Below are positions 43,163 through 51,790 of a DNA stretch of 64,000 bases, in pieces. The translations under genes were made by a program, and so were the position numbers. The stretch is taken from the NCBI RefSeq assembly GCF_965219715.1, contig NZ_OZ244785.1:806001-870000 (forward strand), in the 5' to 3' direction. Position 1 is the first letter of the stretch; each line of letters starts with the position of its first letter. The notes below the pieces were generated by a model. The model saw only the letters and a program-made list of their open reading frames with translations, searched no databases and had not been told where the DNA came from. This DNA is from Bacterioplanoides sp965219715. Lineage in GTDB: Bacteria > Pseudomonadota > Gammaproteobacteria > Pseudomonadales > Oceanobacteraceae.

Positions 43163-46100
43163 TCAGATTTTTGCGATCTCCTGCCAACGTTTCTGCAGCC
43201 GCTTCAGCGACACTGGCTCTTTGGTACCCAATGGTTGAGCAAAAAGCGATACACGCCATTCTTCTAACAGCCAGCCAAATTCATCCAGCTCAGAGCCTTC
43301 CGTAACCTGAGTCTTATCCGCCACCTCACGATAAGGCTTATATAAGCTTTCAAACTCAATCATAGATTGGCGATCTCGCGGCAGGTTCCCTTGTAGCTTC
43401 TCGATTCGATAATCCATCGCTTTCAGGTAGCGACTGAAACTTTGCAGGTGTGACCATGTGGTTCGCTGCATAAAGCCTTTGGCCAGCAAGCGCTCCAGAT
43501 GGGCTTTCACGTCGGAATAGGCCATCGCCCGATCCAGACTGACCACGCCACCCATGGCTTTGAGAATCTTATGTCGCAAAGTAATCCAGTCAATAAACTG
43601 CTCTAACAACTTATTGCCATGATCGAACAGTTCAGAACGGCGTTCGGTTCTTTGCTTAAACTCTTGCTCCAGATACGGCAAATCGCCGTCCAGAGGCACA
43701 AATATCTGAATAAAAGCGGCCTGAATCAGATCCTGAGTGATCTCAGCTTCAGAGCCCAGGCCTTTGCAGTACAGCCATTTACCCTTCATCTGCTTCTGAA
43801 TATGGGATTTCAGCGCCCGCTCCTGATCCGGTAGCTGGCGACGCATCAACTGGCAAACCCCCATTCGATGCTGGCGACCGGCCTCAAACTCGTCGGCTTC
43901 CACCGTCAGCTGAATATCCGACTTTTCAGAGTTTTCCTTGGTTGGTTTCAGGCACGGGAAAGCACGCACCGGCAGACCGTTGACTTCGGTTTGTGTGCTC
44001 TGAGGTAAATCGCCGAAGTCCCAGCCATTGACCTGATCTCGCTGGAAACCCGAATGACTGAGGTCCTGAATCTGAGCCTGGGAAGCATCAGCGTACTGCT
44101 CTTTTAATGCCGTTAAATCCCGGCTTTGCGCCAACAGTTTACGATCCGCCATTACCCGAATATTCATCCGCAGATGATCCGGCAGCTCGATCTCCCGTAG
44201 CTGTTGCATCTCAATCTGTTCCGGGCGCAGATCGTAATTGAGGTAGTTCAGTAACTGGCTATACAAGCCACCATTCGCCGGGCTGCATTTATTCAGAAAT
44301 GCCTGGGCGGTGTTCGGCACCGGTACAAACTGCTTACGAATGGCTTTCGGCAAGCCTTTGATCAGAGAAACCACCTTGTCTTCGATAAAGCCCGGAACCA
44401 GCCATTCGGTTTGTTCAGCTGGCACCTGCTGCAACATGGCTACCGGCACACTTAACGACACGCCATCGTCTTTGGTGCCGGGGGCAAAGCTGTAGCTCAA
44501 CGGAAACGCCATGCCCTGCCAGTCCAGCTCCGTTGGGTAATCTTGTGCGCCAACGCCCGCGGCTTCCGGGCTTAACAGGAAGTCACGACTGAAATACATG
44601 GCCTGCTTTTCTGCAGCCTTGGCTTTTTCGAACCAGCGCTCCAGGTGTTTGGTAGTAACGATATGTTCCGGCAGCGCTTTGTTATAGAACTCCGCCAGAT
44701 AGGCGTCATCAATGACCAGGTCCCGACGGCGGGATTTTTCTTCGTATTCAGTCACCTCTTCCAGCAGTTTGAGGTTCTTCTTGTAGAAATCCGCTTTGGT
44801 ACGAATCTTCTGCTCAACCAAACCTTCCTGAATCAGAATTTCACGCGCTTCTTTCGGATGCGTATTGGCATAGTTCACCCGTTTTTTCGGATTAATAATC
44901 AGGCCATACAAGGTGCTTTGCTCAAACGCGACCACCTGGCCTCGCTGGCCCTGCCAGTGAGGCTCGAAGTACTGGTATTTCAGTAACGGCTTGCCAATTT
45001 CTTCAATCCACTGGGGTTCGATTTTCGCTACGGTTCTGGCGAACAGCTTGGAGGTTTCGACCAGCTCCGCTGCCATCATCCATTTCGGCTTTTTCTTGTA
45101 TTGACTGGAGGCCGGGAAGATCCATAACTTACGGTTACGGGCACCGAGATATTCCATGTTTTCGGATTTGAAACCGATCTGGCTTAACATACCGGACAGC
45201 AACGACTTATGAACGGCTTCGTAATCGGCCGCTTTATCTTTCTCCTCCAGACCCAGCTCTTTACAAAGAATATGAAGCTGGCGGTGAGTATCACGCCACT
45301 CACGCATACGCATAAAATTCAGGAAATATTTCGCGCACCACTTGCGCAGCTGATTCTGAGACAACTCTTGGCGTTGCTCTTCAAAACCATTCCAGAGGTT
45401 TAACAAACTGGTGAAATCCGAGTCTTCATCCTTCCAGGTACGGTGTTTCTCATCCGCCTGCTGTTGTTTCTCCGGTGGACGCTCTCTAGGGTCCTGAACA
45501 GTCAGTGCTGCAGCAATAATCAGCACTTCTTTTAAGGCATGCTGTTTTTGTGCTTCCAGCATCATACGGCCGATACGCGGATCTACCGGCAGACGAGCCA
45601 TCTGGCGACCCAGTTCGGTCAGATGCTGTTTGTCGTTAACGGCTTCCAGTTCCAGAAGCAGATTAAAACCATCTTTTACAAAGCGCTCATCCGGTGCATC
45701 AACAAACGGGAAGTCCTGCAAACGCCCCAGTTTCAGATGCAACATCTGCAATACAACCGCCGCCAAGTTCGTACGGCGAATTTCCGGGTCGGTAAATTCC
45801 GGACGCCCCTGGAAGTCAGATTCTTCGTACAAACGAATACATACACCCGGCGCAACCCGACCACAACGACCGGCACGCTGATTAGCGCTGGCCTGGGATA
45901 TCGCCTCAGTCGGCAGTCGCTGAACCTTACTGCGGTAGCTGTAACGGCTGATACGGGCAACACCCGAATCCACCACATAACGGATACCCGGCACCGTTAA
46001 CGAGGTTTCCGCCACGTTAGTCGCCAGCACCACCCGGCGTCCGCCGTGAGGTTTAAAAATCTTCTGCTGATCGCCAGCACTTAAGCGCGCATATAACGGC

Positions 46101-47113
46101 AAAATATCCGTCGCAGGTAACTGCGCACGACGTAAAAATTCGGCACATTCACGGATTTCCCGCTCACCCGGTAAAAACACCAGCACATCACCAGGCTGGC
46201 CTTTGGCTTTGTCTTCGGCACGCAGCTCAGCTAACGCATCGGCAATACCTTCAAACAGTGAGCGGTCTTCACCCTCCTCGTCTTCTCTTACCAGGGGGCG
46301 ATAGCGGGTTTCAACCGGGAAAGTACGACCGGAGACTTCAATAACCGGGGCAGGCTTGCCGTTTTCGTCGGCAAAATGTTTGGCAAAGCGATCAACGTCG
46401 ATGGTGGCCGAGGTGATAATAACTTTCAGGTCTGGACGTTTTGGCAATAGCTGCTTCAGATACCCCATCAGAAAGTCGATATTCAGACTGCGCTCGTGGG
46501 CTTCGTCGATGATGATGACATCGTATTCATTCAGAAACTTATCGTGCTGAGTTTGCGCCAACAGGATACCGTCGGTCATCAGCTTGATGCGGGTCTGATC
46601 GTTACTCTGATCGGTAAAACGTACCTGGAAACCGACCTGATTTCCGAGCTGGCATTGCAGCTCTTCGGCAATACGACCGGCCACGGCACGAGCCGCCAGC
46701 CGACGTGGCTGGGTATGGGCAATGCGGCCGAATATTCCAAACCCAGCTTCCAGACATACCTTTGGCAACTGAGTGGTTTTACCGGAGCCGGTTTCACCGG
46801 CGACCACAACGACCTGATTTTCTTTAACCGCTTTGAGGATTTCGTCTTTGCGCTCAGAAACCGGCAAATCGGGATAATTGATCGCCAGCTGCTGGGAACG
46901 TAGCTTCACCAGCTCCTGACTTTTCTGAATCCGGGTTAGCAGCTTCTCCAGCACCTTGTCGAACGGCTTACTCTCTTCGACCAGCGTTTTAATCTGGCGC
47001 ACACTGCGCCGCAGCGGGAACCTGTCTTTAATCAGACAGTGATCAATCGCCTGATATAAGGCTTTAATATCGGTGCTGGGACTGGATGCCTGATCAGGCT
47101 GATTGCTGGACAA
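43163..47113 (-). CDS. hrpA: ATP-dependent RNA helicase HrpA
   Basis: This 1316-residue DEAH-box helicase unwinds RNA and helps rescue stalled or collided ribosomes. The Walker A motif GETGSGKTT lies at 106-114, DEAH at 203-206, and motif VI QRAGRCGR in the second RecA-like domain; a winged-helix/ratchet region and the long HrpA-specific C-terminal domain follow. The frame has a stop shortly upstream, and the first usable start codon is a TTG at 47113, so translation probably begins there, with only a weak Shine-Dalgarno sequence. Confidence 0.95.
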   Translation of the reverse strand: MSSNQPDQASSPSTDIKALYQAIDHCLIKDRFPLRRSVRQIKTLVEESKPFDKVLEKLLTRIQKSQELVKLRSQQLAINYPDLPVSERKDEILKAVKENQVVVVAGETGSGKTTQLPKVCLEAGFGIFGRIAHTQPRRLAARAVAGRIAEELQCQLGNQVGFQVRFTDQSNDQTRIKLMTDGILLAQTQHDKFLNEYDVIIIDEAHERSLNIDFLMGYLKQLLPKRPDLKVIITSATIDVDRFAKHFADENGKPAPVIEVSGRTFPVETRYRPLVREDEEGEDRSLFEGIADALAELRAEDKAKGQPGDVLVFLPGEREIRECAEFLRRAQLPATDILPLYARLSAGDQQKIFKPHGGRRVVLATNVAETSLTVPGIRYVVDSGVARISRYSYRSKVQRLPTEAISQASANQRAGRCGRVAPGVCIRLYEESDFQGRPEFTDPEIRRTNLAAVVLQMLHLKLGRLQDFPFVDAPDERFVKDGFNLLLELEAVNDKQHLTELGRQMARLPVDPRIGRMMLEAQKQHALKEVLIIAAALTVQDPRERPPEKQQQADEKHRTWKDEDSDFTSLLNLWNGFEEQRQELSQNQLRKWCAKYFLNFMRMREWRDTHRQLHILCKELGLEEKDKAADYEAVHKSLLSGMLSQIGFKSENMEYLGARNRKLWIFPASSQYKKKPKWMMAAELVETSKLFARTVAKIEPQWIEEIGKPLLKYQYFEPHWQGQRGQVVAFEQSTLYGLIINPKKRVNYANTHPKEAREILIQEGLVEQKIRTKADFYKKNLKLLEEVTEYEEKSRRRDLVIDDAYLAEFYNKALPEHIVTTKHLERWFEKAKAAEKQAMYFSRDFLLSPEAAGVGAQDYPTELDWQGMAFPLSYSFAPGTKDDGVSLSVPVAMLQQVPAEQTEWLVPGFIEDKVVSLIKGLPKAIRKQFVPVPNTAQAFLNKCSPANGGLYSQLLNYLNYDLRPEQIEMQQLREIELPDHLRMNIRVMADRKLLAQSRDLTALKEQYADASQAQIQDLSHSGFQRDQVNGWDFGDLPQSTQTEVNGLPVRAFPCLKPTKENSEKSDIQLTVEADEFEAGRQHRMGVCQLMRRQLPDQERALKSHIQKQMKGKWLYCKGLGSEAEITQDLIQAAFIQIFVPLDGDLPYLEQEFKQRTERRSELFDHGNKLLEQFIDWITLRHKILKAMGGVVSLDRAMAYSDVKAHLERLLAKGFMQRTTWSHLQSFSRYLKAMDYRIEKLQGNLPRDRQSMIEFESLYKPYREVADKTQVTEGSELDEFGWLLEEWRVSLFAQPLGTKEPVSLKRLQKRWQEIAKI

Positions 47114-47154
47114 TGCTGACTCGCTTTCTGATTACGCTGTACAGTCTGAAACAA

Positions 47155-47240
47155 CAGATAATTTGCAGCCGCCGGATCGTACAGCACGCCCCTGTGCTGG
47201 CGATCCTAACGCGACATCCTGTCGCTGCTTTGCAAACTAC
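47155..47240 (+). repeat. Structured intergenic repeat, copy B
   Basis: An extended stem GGATCG-TA-CAGCAC / GTGCTG-G-CGATCC (47174-47206) and a perfect hairpin GCGACA-TCC-TGTCGC (47211-47225) lie inside imperfect outer arms (about 47153-47166 with 47231-47244, 11 of 14 pairs). The interior AGCCGCCG and GCTGCTTTG match copy A; stems differ but stay paired. It lies just upstream of hrpA. Confidence 0.7.
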
Positions 47241-47267
47241 CCGTTATTCCAGACTTAAAAAATCCAA

Positions 47268-47310
47268 TAAAAAACGCCCGGCCGGTTTCCCGGGCGGGCG
47301 TATTCTAACA
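47268..47310 (-). terminator. GC-rich terminator downstream of fadD
   Basis: ACGCCCG and its partner GGGCGT (with inner GCCCGG/CCGGGC pairing) span about 47274-47300; on the minus strand the stem is followed by GTTTTTTATT. It fits a rho-independent terminator for fadD. Confidence 0.72.
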
Positions 47311-47346
47311 ACTTTATGAGCCAATGTTTAAACCGTTAGCGAGGCA

Positions 47347-47431
47347 GCCAGGGCTAGACAAAAATCCGGAGAAAGCGCAGTGTATTCAACATACATGAGC
47401 ATTTTGATCGGATTTTTAACACCGCCCTGGC
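47347..47431. repeat. Nested palindromic element between fadD and its terminator
   Basis: Three nested perfect stems occur: GCCAGGGC (47347-47354) with GCCCTGGC (47424-47431), AAAAATCCG (47360-47368) with CGGATTTTT (47409-47417), and TGTAT-TCAAC-ATACA (47381-47395). The sequence between the stems is not complementary. It looks like a folded-DNA or RNA element different from copies A-D. It lies in the fadD 3' region. Confidence 0.65.
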
Positions 47432-47444
47432 AACGTAGGTAGGT

Positions 47445-49121
47445 TTAGTGCTTAGCCAATTCTTCGTCACGCAGCTCGCGACGCAATATCTTACCAACGT
47501 TGGTTTTAGGCAGCTCGTCACGGAATTCAATATGACGCGGCACTTTATAAGCGGTTAAACGCTCACGACACCAGTTGATCACATCCGACGCGGTCAGGTT
47601 CTCGTTGCTGGATACCAGGAACACTTTTACAGCTTCAGAGCTCTTCGGATCAGGGATACCAATCGCTGCCGCTTCAACCACATCCGGGTGAGCCACAACC
47701 ACGTCTTCCACCTCATTCGGGTACACGTTAAAGCCAGATACGATGATCATATCTTTCTTACGGTCAACGATCTTCATGTAACCGTCTTCCTGAATCACTG
47801 CAACGTCACCGGTTTTCAGCCAGCCATCTTCGTCGATGGTTTCCGCCGTAGCTTCCGGACGTTGCCAGTAACCTTTCATCACCTGTGGGCCTTTCACACA
47901 CAGCTCACCCGGGTTACCAATACCCTGATCGTTACCGTCTTCGTCGATAACCTTACAAACCGTGCCAGATACAGGCATACCAATCGTACCCAGCTGGATA
48001 TGGCCCGGCGGGTTAAAGGATACAACCGGTGAAGTTTCAGTCATGCCGAAACCTTCTGCGATATCGCAACTAGTTACTTTCTTCCACTGGTCAGCAGCGT
48101 CTTTGGTCAGTGCCATACCACCGGAAATGGTAAGTTTCAGACCGGAGAAATCCAGGTCACAGAAATCTTTCTGGCCACACAAGGCAACAAACAAGGTATT
48201 CAGGCCAACAAACGCGCTGAACTTGGTGCCTTGCAGGGTTTTGATAAAGCCAGGGATATCACGCGGATTCGGAATTAATACCGAGTGGTTACCGGTTTCC
48301 AGCATTACCATGCAGTGAACGGTAAAGGCGTAAATGTGGTACAGCGGCAGTGGAGCGATGGCGGTTTCTTTACCTTCGTCCAGTACCATATTAAACAGGC
48401 CGTGGCATTGCATCATGTTGGCCATCAGGTTGCGGTGAGTCAGCATCGCACCTTTAGCCACACCGGTAGTACCACCCGTGTATTGCAGAACCGCGACGTC
48501 GTTGCGATCCACTTTAACCGGAGTGAAGCGCTGACCTTCACCTTTTGCCAGTGCACTGCGCAGTGACACAGCACCAGCAATGTTAAATGCCGGCACTTCT
48601 TTTTTAACGTGCTTCAGTACGGTGTTGATCAGAGTACGTTTTACCAGACCGTGCATATCACCCACCTGGGTAACAATCACGTGCTTAATGCCAGTATTTG
48701 GTAATACGGTTTCTGCTTTAGACGCCATATTCGCCAGTACAACCAGCGCTTTTGCACCGGAGTCATTAAACTGGTGCTCCATTTCGCGCTCGGTGTACAG
48801 CGGGTTGGTGTTAACCACAACCATACCGGCACGCATAGCACCAAATACCACAATCGGGTATTGCAGAACGTTAGGCAGTTGAACAGCAATACGGTCACCC
48901 GCTTCCAGCGAGGTGTGGTTTTGCAGGTAAGAGGCAAAGGCCGCACTTTTCTCGTTCAGCTCTGCGTAAGTCAGAGTCTGACCCAGACAGCTGAACGCCG
49001 GGCGATCGGCAAATTTGGCAACAAAACCATTAAAAATTTCTACAACCGACTCGTGCTTATCCGCATCCACTGACTTCGGATAGTCTTCCGGATATTTTTC
49101 CTGGAAGAATTGCTCGTTCAT
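47445..49121 (-). CDS. fadD: Long-chain acyl-CoA synthetase
   Basis: This 558-residue AMP-forming ligase activates fatty acids for beta-oxidation. Visible motifs are the P-loop-like LQYTGGTTGVAKGAMLTHRN, the gating region FGMTETSPVV, WLKTGDVAVIQEDGYMKIVDRKKDMIIVSGFNVYP (FACS signature) and the C-terminal LPKTNVGKILRRELR with the catalytic lysine. I use ATG 49121, with AGGAGG 4-5 nt upstream; ATG 49160 lies upstream but is less well placed. A 7-bp inverted repeat, CTGCTGG-N11-CCAGCAG, lies 29 nt upstream. Confidence 0.95.
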   Translation of the reverse strand: MNEQFFQEKYPEDYPKSVDADKHESVVEIFNGFVAKFADRPAFSCLGQTLTYAELNEKSAAFASYLQNHTSLEAGDRIAVQLPNVLQYPIVVFGAMRAGMVVVNTNPLYTEREMEHQFNDSGAKALVVLANMASKAETVLPNTGIKHVIVTQVGDMHGLVKRTLINTVLKHVKKEVPAFNIAGAVSLRSALAKGEGQRFTPVKVDRNDVAVLQYTGGTTGVAKGAMLTHRNLMANMMQCHGLFNMVLDEGKETAIAPLPLYHIYAFTVHCMVMLETGNHSVLIPNPRDIPGFIKTLQGTKFSAFVGLNTLFVALCGQKDFCDLDFSGLKLTISGGMALTKDAADQWKKVTSCDIAEGFGMTETSPVVSFNPPGHIQLGTIGMPVSGTVCKVIDEDGNDQGIGNPGELCVKGPQVMKGYWQRPEATAETIDEDGWLKTGDVAVIQEDGYMKIVDRKKDMIIVSGFNVYPNEVEDVVVAHPDVVEAAAIGIPDPKSSEAVKVFLVSSNENLTASDVINWCRERLTAYKVPRHIEFRDELPKTNVGKILRRELRDEELAKH

Positions 49122-49149
49122 ACGACCTCCTGACACAATATTGTTATCT

Positions 49150-49174
49150 CTGCTGGACATTAATTAACCAGCAG
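49150..49174. promoter_or_regulatory. Inverted repeat upstream of fadD
   Basis: CTGCTGG-N11-CCAGCAG is a perfect 7-bp inverted repeat in the leader or promoter of fadD. It does not match the E. coli FadR or Pseudomonas PsrA site as I know them. It could be an operator or an mRNA hairpin. Confidence 0.4.
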
Positions 49175-49379
49175 TTGCGTTTATCGTTTTGTTATTTCCG
49201 GCTAACCATCAATAAAATATAAAATCAATGGCCTGTTAGACTTTAGTGCCGGATAATTAGGTGGCCGCGAGTTTAGCGCTTTTGCTCTAATCCAGCAAAA
49301 AACCGCCGAATGTATTTACAAATTGCTACATAAAGACCAGCCTATAGCCTTTAAAGAATTCCAAAAAAGCATTTTCACC

Positions 49380-50303
49380 ATGAATCAAGTCGCAGAAGCA
49401 CAACAACCCATTAAACAAACTGTCGATATTTCAACCAAAGACAACCAGATCTTCACCGCTCACATCTGGCGCCAGCAACAACCCAAAGCCACGATTCATA
49501 TTGTCCATGGCATGGCAGAACACTGTCAGCGCTATGCACCCCTGGCGGAGTTTCTCCACGCGCAGGGGTTTCAGGTATTCACCCATAATCATCGGGGCCA
49601 CGGTGAGCGTGCGCCTCAGGGTCATTACGCCGATAACGATGGCTGGGAATTGGTTATCGACGATATGTTACAAGCACAAAATACCTTGTGTGGTAACGAA
49701 CCGGTTATTTTGTTTGGCCATTCCATGGGCTCTTTTATTTCCCAGGGATTTGCCATTCGTTATGGTGAAAAACTCAGTGGTCTGATTTTATCCGGCTCAA
49801 ACTATCAGAATCCGGCTCTGTATCACGCCGGTCAGATTGTTGCCAAAGGCTTAAAAGTATTTCAGGGCGGACGTACTCAATCGAACGTGATGGATAAAGT
49901 ATCCTTCGCTTCGTTTAATAACCAGTTCAAGCCTGCCCGGACCGATTTTGATTGGCTGTCCCGTAACGAACAACAGGTCGATAAATACGTCAACGATGCT
50001 GCCTGTGGTCATACCTGTTCTTTGCAGTTATGGATTGACCTGTTTGATGGTCTGATCGAAATCAGCAACAAAAATAATCTGTCCAAGATACCGCAAAGCC
50101 TGCCAATCTATTTGTTTGCTGGCGACCAGGACCCGGTTGGCCAGAAAGGCAAAGGCGTAAAAGCACTGGAGCAAGTGCTTTTACAAACCGGTCATAAAAC
50201 TGTCAGTTGCAAGCTGTACGTTAATGGCCGTCATGAAATGTTGAACGAGATCAACGCCGACGAAGTTTATCAGGACATACTGAACTGGATTCAGACCATT
50301 TAA
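49380..50303 (+). CDS. Alpha/beta hydrolase, lysophospholipase/monoacylglycerol lipase-like
   Basis: This 307-residue Hydrolase_4 (serine aminopeptidase S33-like) protein has HIVHGMAEHCQRYAPLAEFL, HNHRGHGERA, the nucleophile elbow LFGHSMGSFISQG, LFAGDQDPVG with the likely catalytic Asp and GRHEMLNEI with the His. This pattern is that of PldB/monoglyceride lipases. ATG 49380 is preferred to the upstream TTG at 49323. It is divergent from fadD and precedes the MaoC gene by 17 nt, suggesting lipid breakdown. Substrate not proven. Confidence 0.85.
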   Translation: MNQVAEAQQPIKQTVDISTKDNQIFTAHIWRQQQPKATIHIVHGMAEHCQRYAPLAEFLHAQGFQVFTHNHRGHGERAPQGHYADNDGWELVIDDMLQAQNTLCGNEPVILFGHSMGSFISQGFAIRYGEKLSGLILSGSNYQNPALYHAGQIVAKGLKVFQGGRTQSNVMDKVSFASFNNQFKPARTDFDWLSRNEQQVDKYVNDAACGHTCSLQLWIDLFDGLIEISNKNNLSKIPQSLPIYLFAGDQDPVGQKGKGVKALEQVLLQTGHKTVSCKLYVNGRHEMLNEINADEVYQDILNWIQTI

Positions 50304-50320
50304 AGAAACAAGGAAATCAC

Positions 50321-50794
50321 ATGGAACGCATTACCAATCGTACTTTTGAAGAAATTCAGCTGGGAGACAGCTGCCAGCGCAAGCACACGGTTGAAGAAAA
50401 AGATCTGATTTTATTTGCCGCAGTATCCGGAGACCACAACCCGGTTCATCTGGATGCTGAATACGCGGCCACCACTCCGTTTAAAGGTCAGATTGCCCAC
50501 GGCATGTTTACCGGCGCACTTATTTCAGCGGCGTTAGCGATGGATTTACCAGGGCCCGGCACAGTTTATCTGGGTCAGAACCTGTCTTTCCGCAAGCCAG
50601 TTATGATTGGTGATGAATTAACCGTTGAATTAAAAGTAACGGCCAAGCACGAGTCTAAACCGATTGTGACACTGGAATGCACCGTCAGCAATCAGACCGG
50701 AAAAGCCGTAGCCGTTGGTGAGGCAACTGTTATGGCTCCGACAGAAAAAATTACCGTCGAAGCTCCGGAGTTGCCTGCCATTTCTCTCGGTTAA
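50321..50794 (+). CDS. MaoC-like (R)-specific enoyl-CoA hydratase
   Basis: This 157-residue single hotdog protein has the hydratase 2 motif FAAVSGDHNPVHLDAEYAA with the catalytic Asp and His, and GMFTGALISAALAMDLPG. PhaJ-type proteins convert trans-2-enoyl-CoA to (R)-3-hydroxyacyl-CoA, linking beta-oxidation with other fates such as polyhydroxyalkanoate. AAGGAAA lies just upstream of ATG 50321, in an operon with the hydrolase. No PHA synthase is in the window. Confidence 0.87.
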   Translation: MERITNRTFEEIQLGDSCQRKHTVEEKDLILFAAVSGDHNPVHLDAEYAATTPFKGQIAHGMFTGALISAALAMDLPGPGTVYLGQNLSFRKPVMIGDELTVELKVTAKHESKPIVTLECTVSNQTGKAVAVGEATVMAPTEKITVEAPELPAISLG

Positions 50795-50858
50795 GCTCTC
50801 CTTTTAGCTAAGCTCTTCTCTGGGCTAGGCGTTCTCAGCCAACCACCAGTTTGAGCAT

Positions 50859-50890
50859 AAGCACGGACGAGCTCTATCTCGTCCGTGCTT
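50859..50890. terminator. Bidirectional terminator after MaoC gene
   Basis: AAGCACGGACGAG (50859-50871) pairs with CTCGTCCGTGCTT (50878-50890), with a T run on the plus strand, between the MaoC gene and the convergent peptidase gene. Confidence 0.88.
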
Positions 50891-51693
50891 TATTTTTTCC
50901 GCTTTATTTTATTCTTAGCTTTATTGCGCAATTGATCGCGTTCAATTTCAGCCAGATTCTGCTGATAAAATTCACTCAGGTAATCGTATAATTTTGGATG
51001 TTTGTTTTTCAGCATCAAGGGGCGCTCGAAGAAGTATTCCGAAGCTACCGCAAAAAATTCCTGATTATTCGTAGCGCCATAATCATTAATATTACTTTTG
51101 CGCTTTTCAATTTCCGATATTTTACAACGCACTAATTCAAACCACTGGTGCGAACACTGCCCTGAGTTAACAGCTTCAGGAAAACCATCACATTTGCCAT
51201 CCGCCATATCGAGAATATGGACAAATTCGTGAACACCAACATTGTGTTTATCTTTGTCGTTACTGAAGCCATAAATCAGATCCGGCTTACTCAGCGCCAT
51301 TTTTCCAGCCATCGCACCACTGCCCACCATACCAGAAATGGTTGAGTCACTCTGACCGCAAACAAAGTCGCGATTAAAACATCCCGGAAACAGCACAACC
51401 GCTTTAACACTTAAATACGGCCAGTCAGCAAAGCCCCAAACAGGTATAACCGCACTGGCTGCAACCAGCAGTCGGTCTTCGTCAGTTACCTCAACCTCGC
51501 CACTGACTTCAATCCGCGTGGTTTGCAAAAAGGCGAAACAATTCTGTTCAAACTGCTGTTTTTGTGGATGACTGAGTTGGCGATAAAATTCCACTTTTTC
51601 TTCCAGTATCTGACTCCATGCATCCTGCCAGAAAAAGTCCGAATCGTTTTTATCAAACAGCCAACGTTGAACGGCTTGCCAGAATCTGAGCAT
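50890..51693 (-). CDS. mtfA: M90-family zinc peptidase, MtfA-like
   Basis: This 267-residue protein matches MtfA (DUF980/M90) peptidases. The zinc motif HEFVH is at 155-159 (VGVHEFVHILDMADG), and the downstream Glu ligand lies in NNQEFFAVASEYFFERP. The N-terminal LSHPQKQQFEQNCFAFLQTTRIE and VWGFADWPYL stretches are typical. In E. coli MtfA interacts with the Mlc repressor; that role cannot be assumed here. The C-terminus is Lys/Arg-rich. Confidence 0.87.
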   Translation of the reverse strand: MLRFWQAVQRWLFDKNDSDFFWQDAWSQILEEKVEFYRQLSHPQKQQFEQNCFAFLQTTRIEVSGEVEVTDEDRLLVAASAVIPVWGFADWPYLSVKAVVLFPGCFNRDFVCGQSDSTISGMVGSGAMAGKMALSKPDLIYGFSNDKDKHNVGVHEFVHILDMADGKCDGFPEAVNSGQCSHQWFELVRCKISEIEKRKSNINDYGATNNQEFFAVASEYFFERPLMLKNKHPKLYDYLSEFYQQNLAEIERDQLRNKAKNKIKRKK

Positions 51694-51732
51694 TTTCTTC
51701 CCTGTATTAAATTAATTAAAACTAACCGGCCA

Positions 51733-51775
51733 TAAAAAAAACCGCTGTCAGTGTAACACCAACAGCGGCTTGATA
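51733..51775 (-). terminator. Terminator of trpB2-like gene
   Basis: ACCGCTGT and ACAGCGG form a stem with an inner GTGTAACAC palindrome; on the minus strand the stem is followed by eight T residues. It lies just after the trpB2-like stop. Confidence 0.82.
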
Positions 51776-51790
51776 TTGAGCAAAGCCGTC

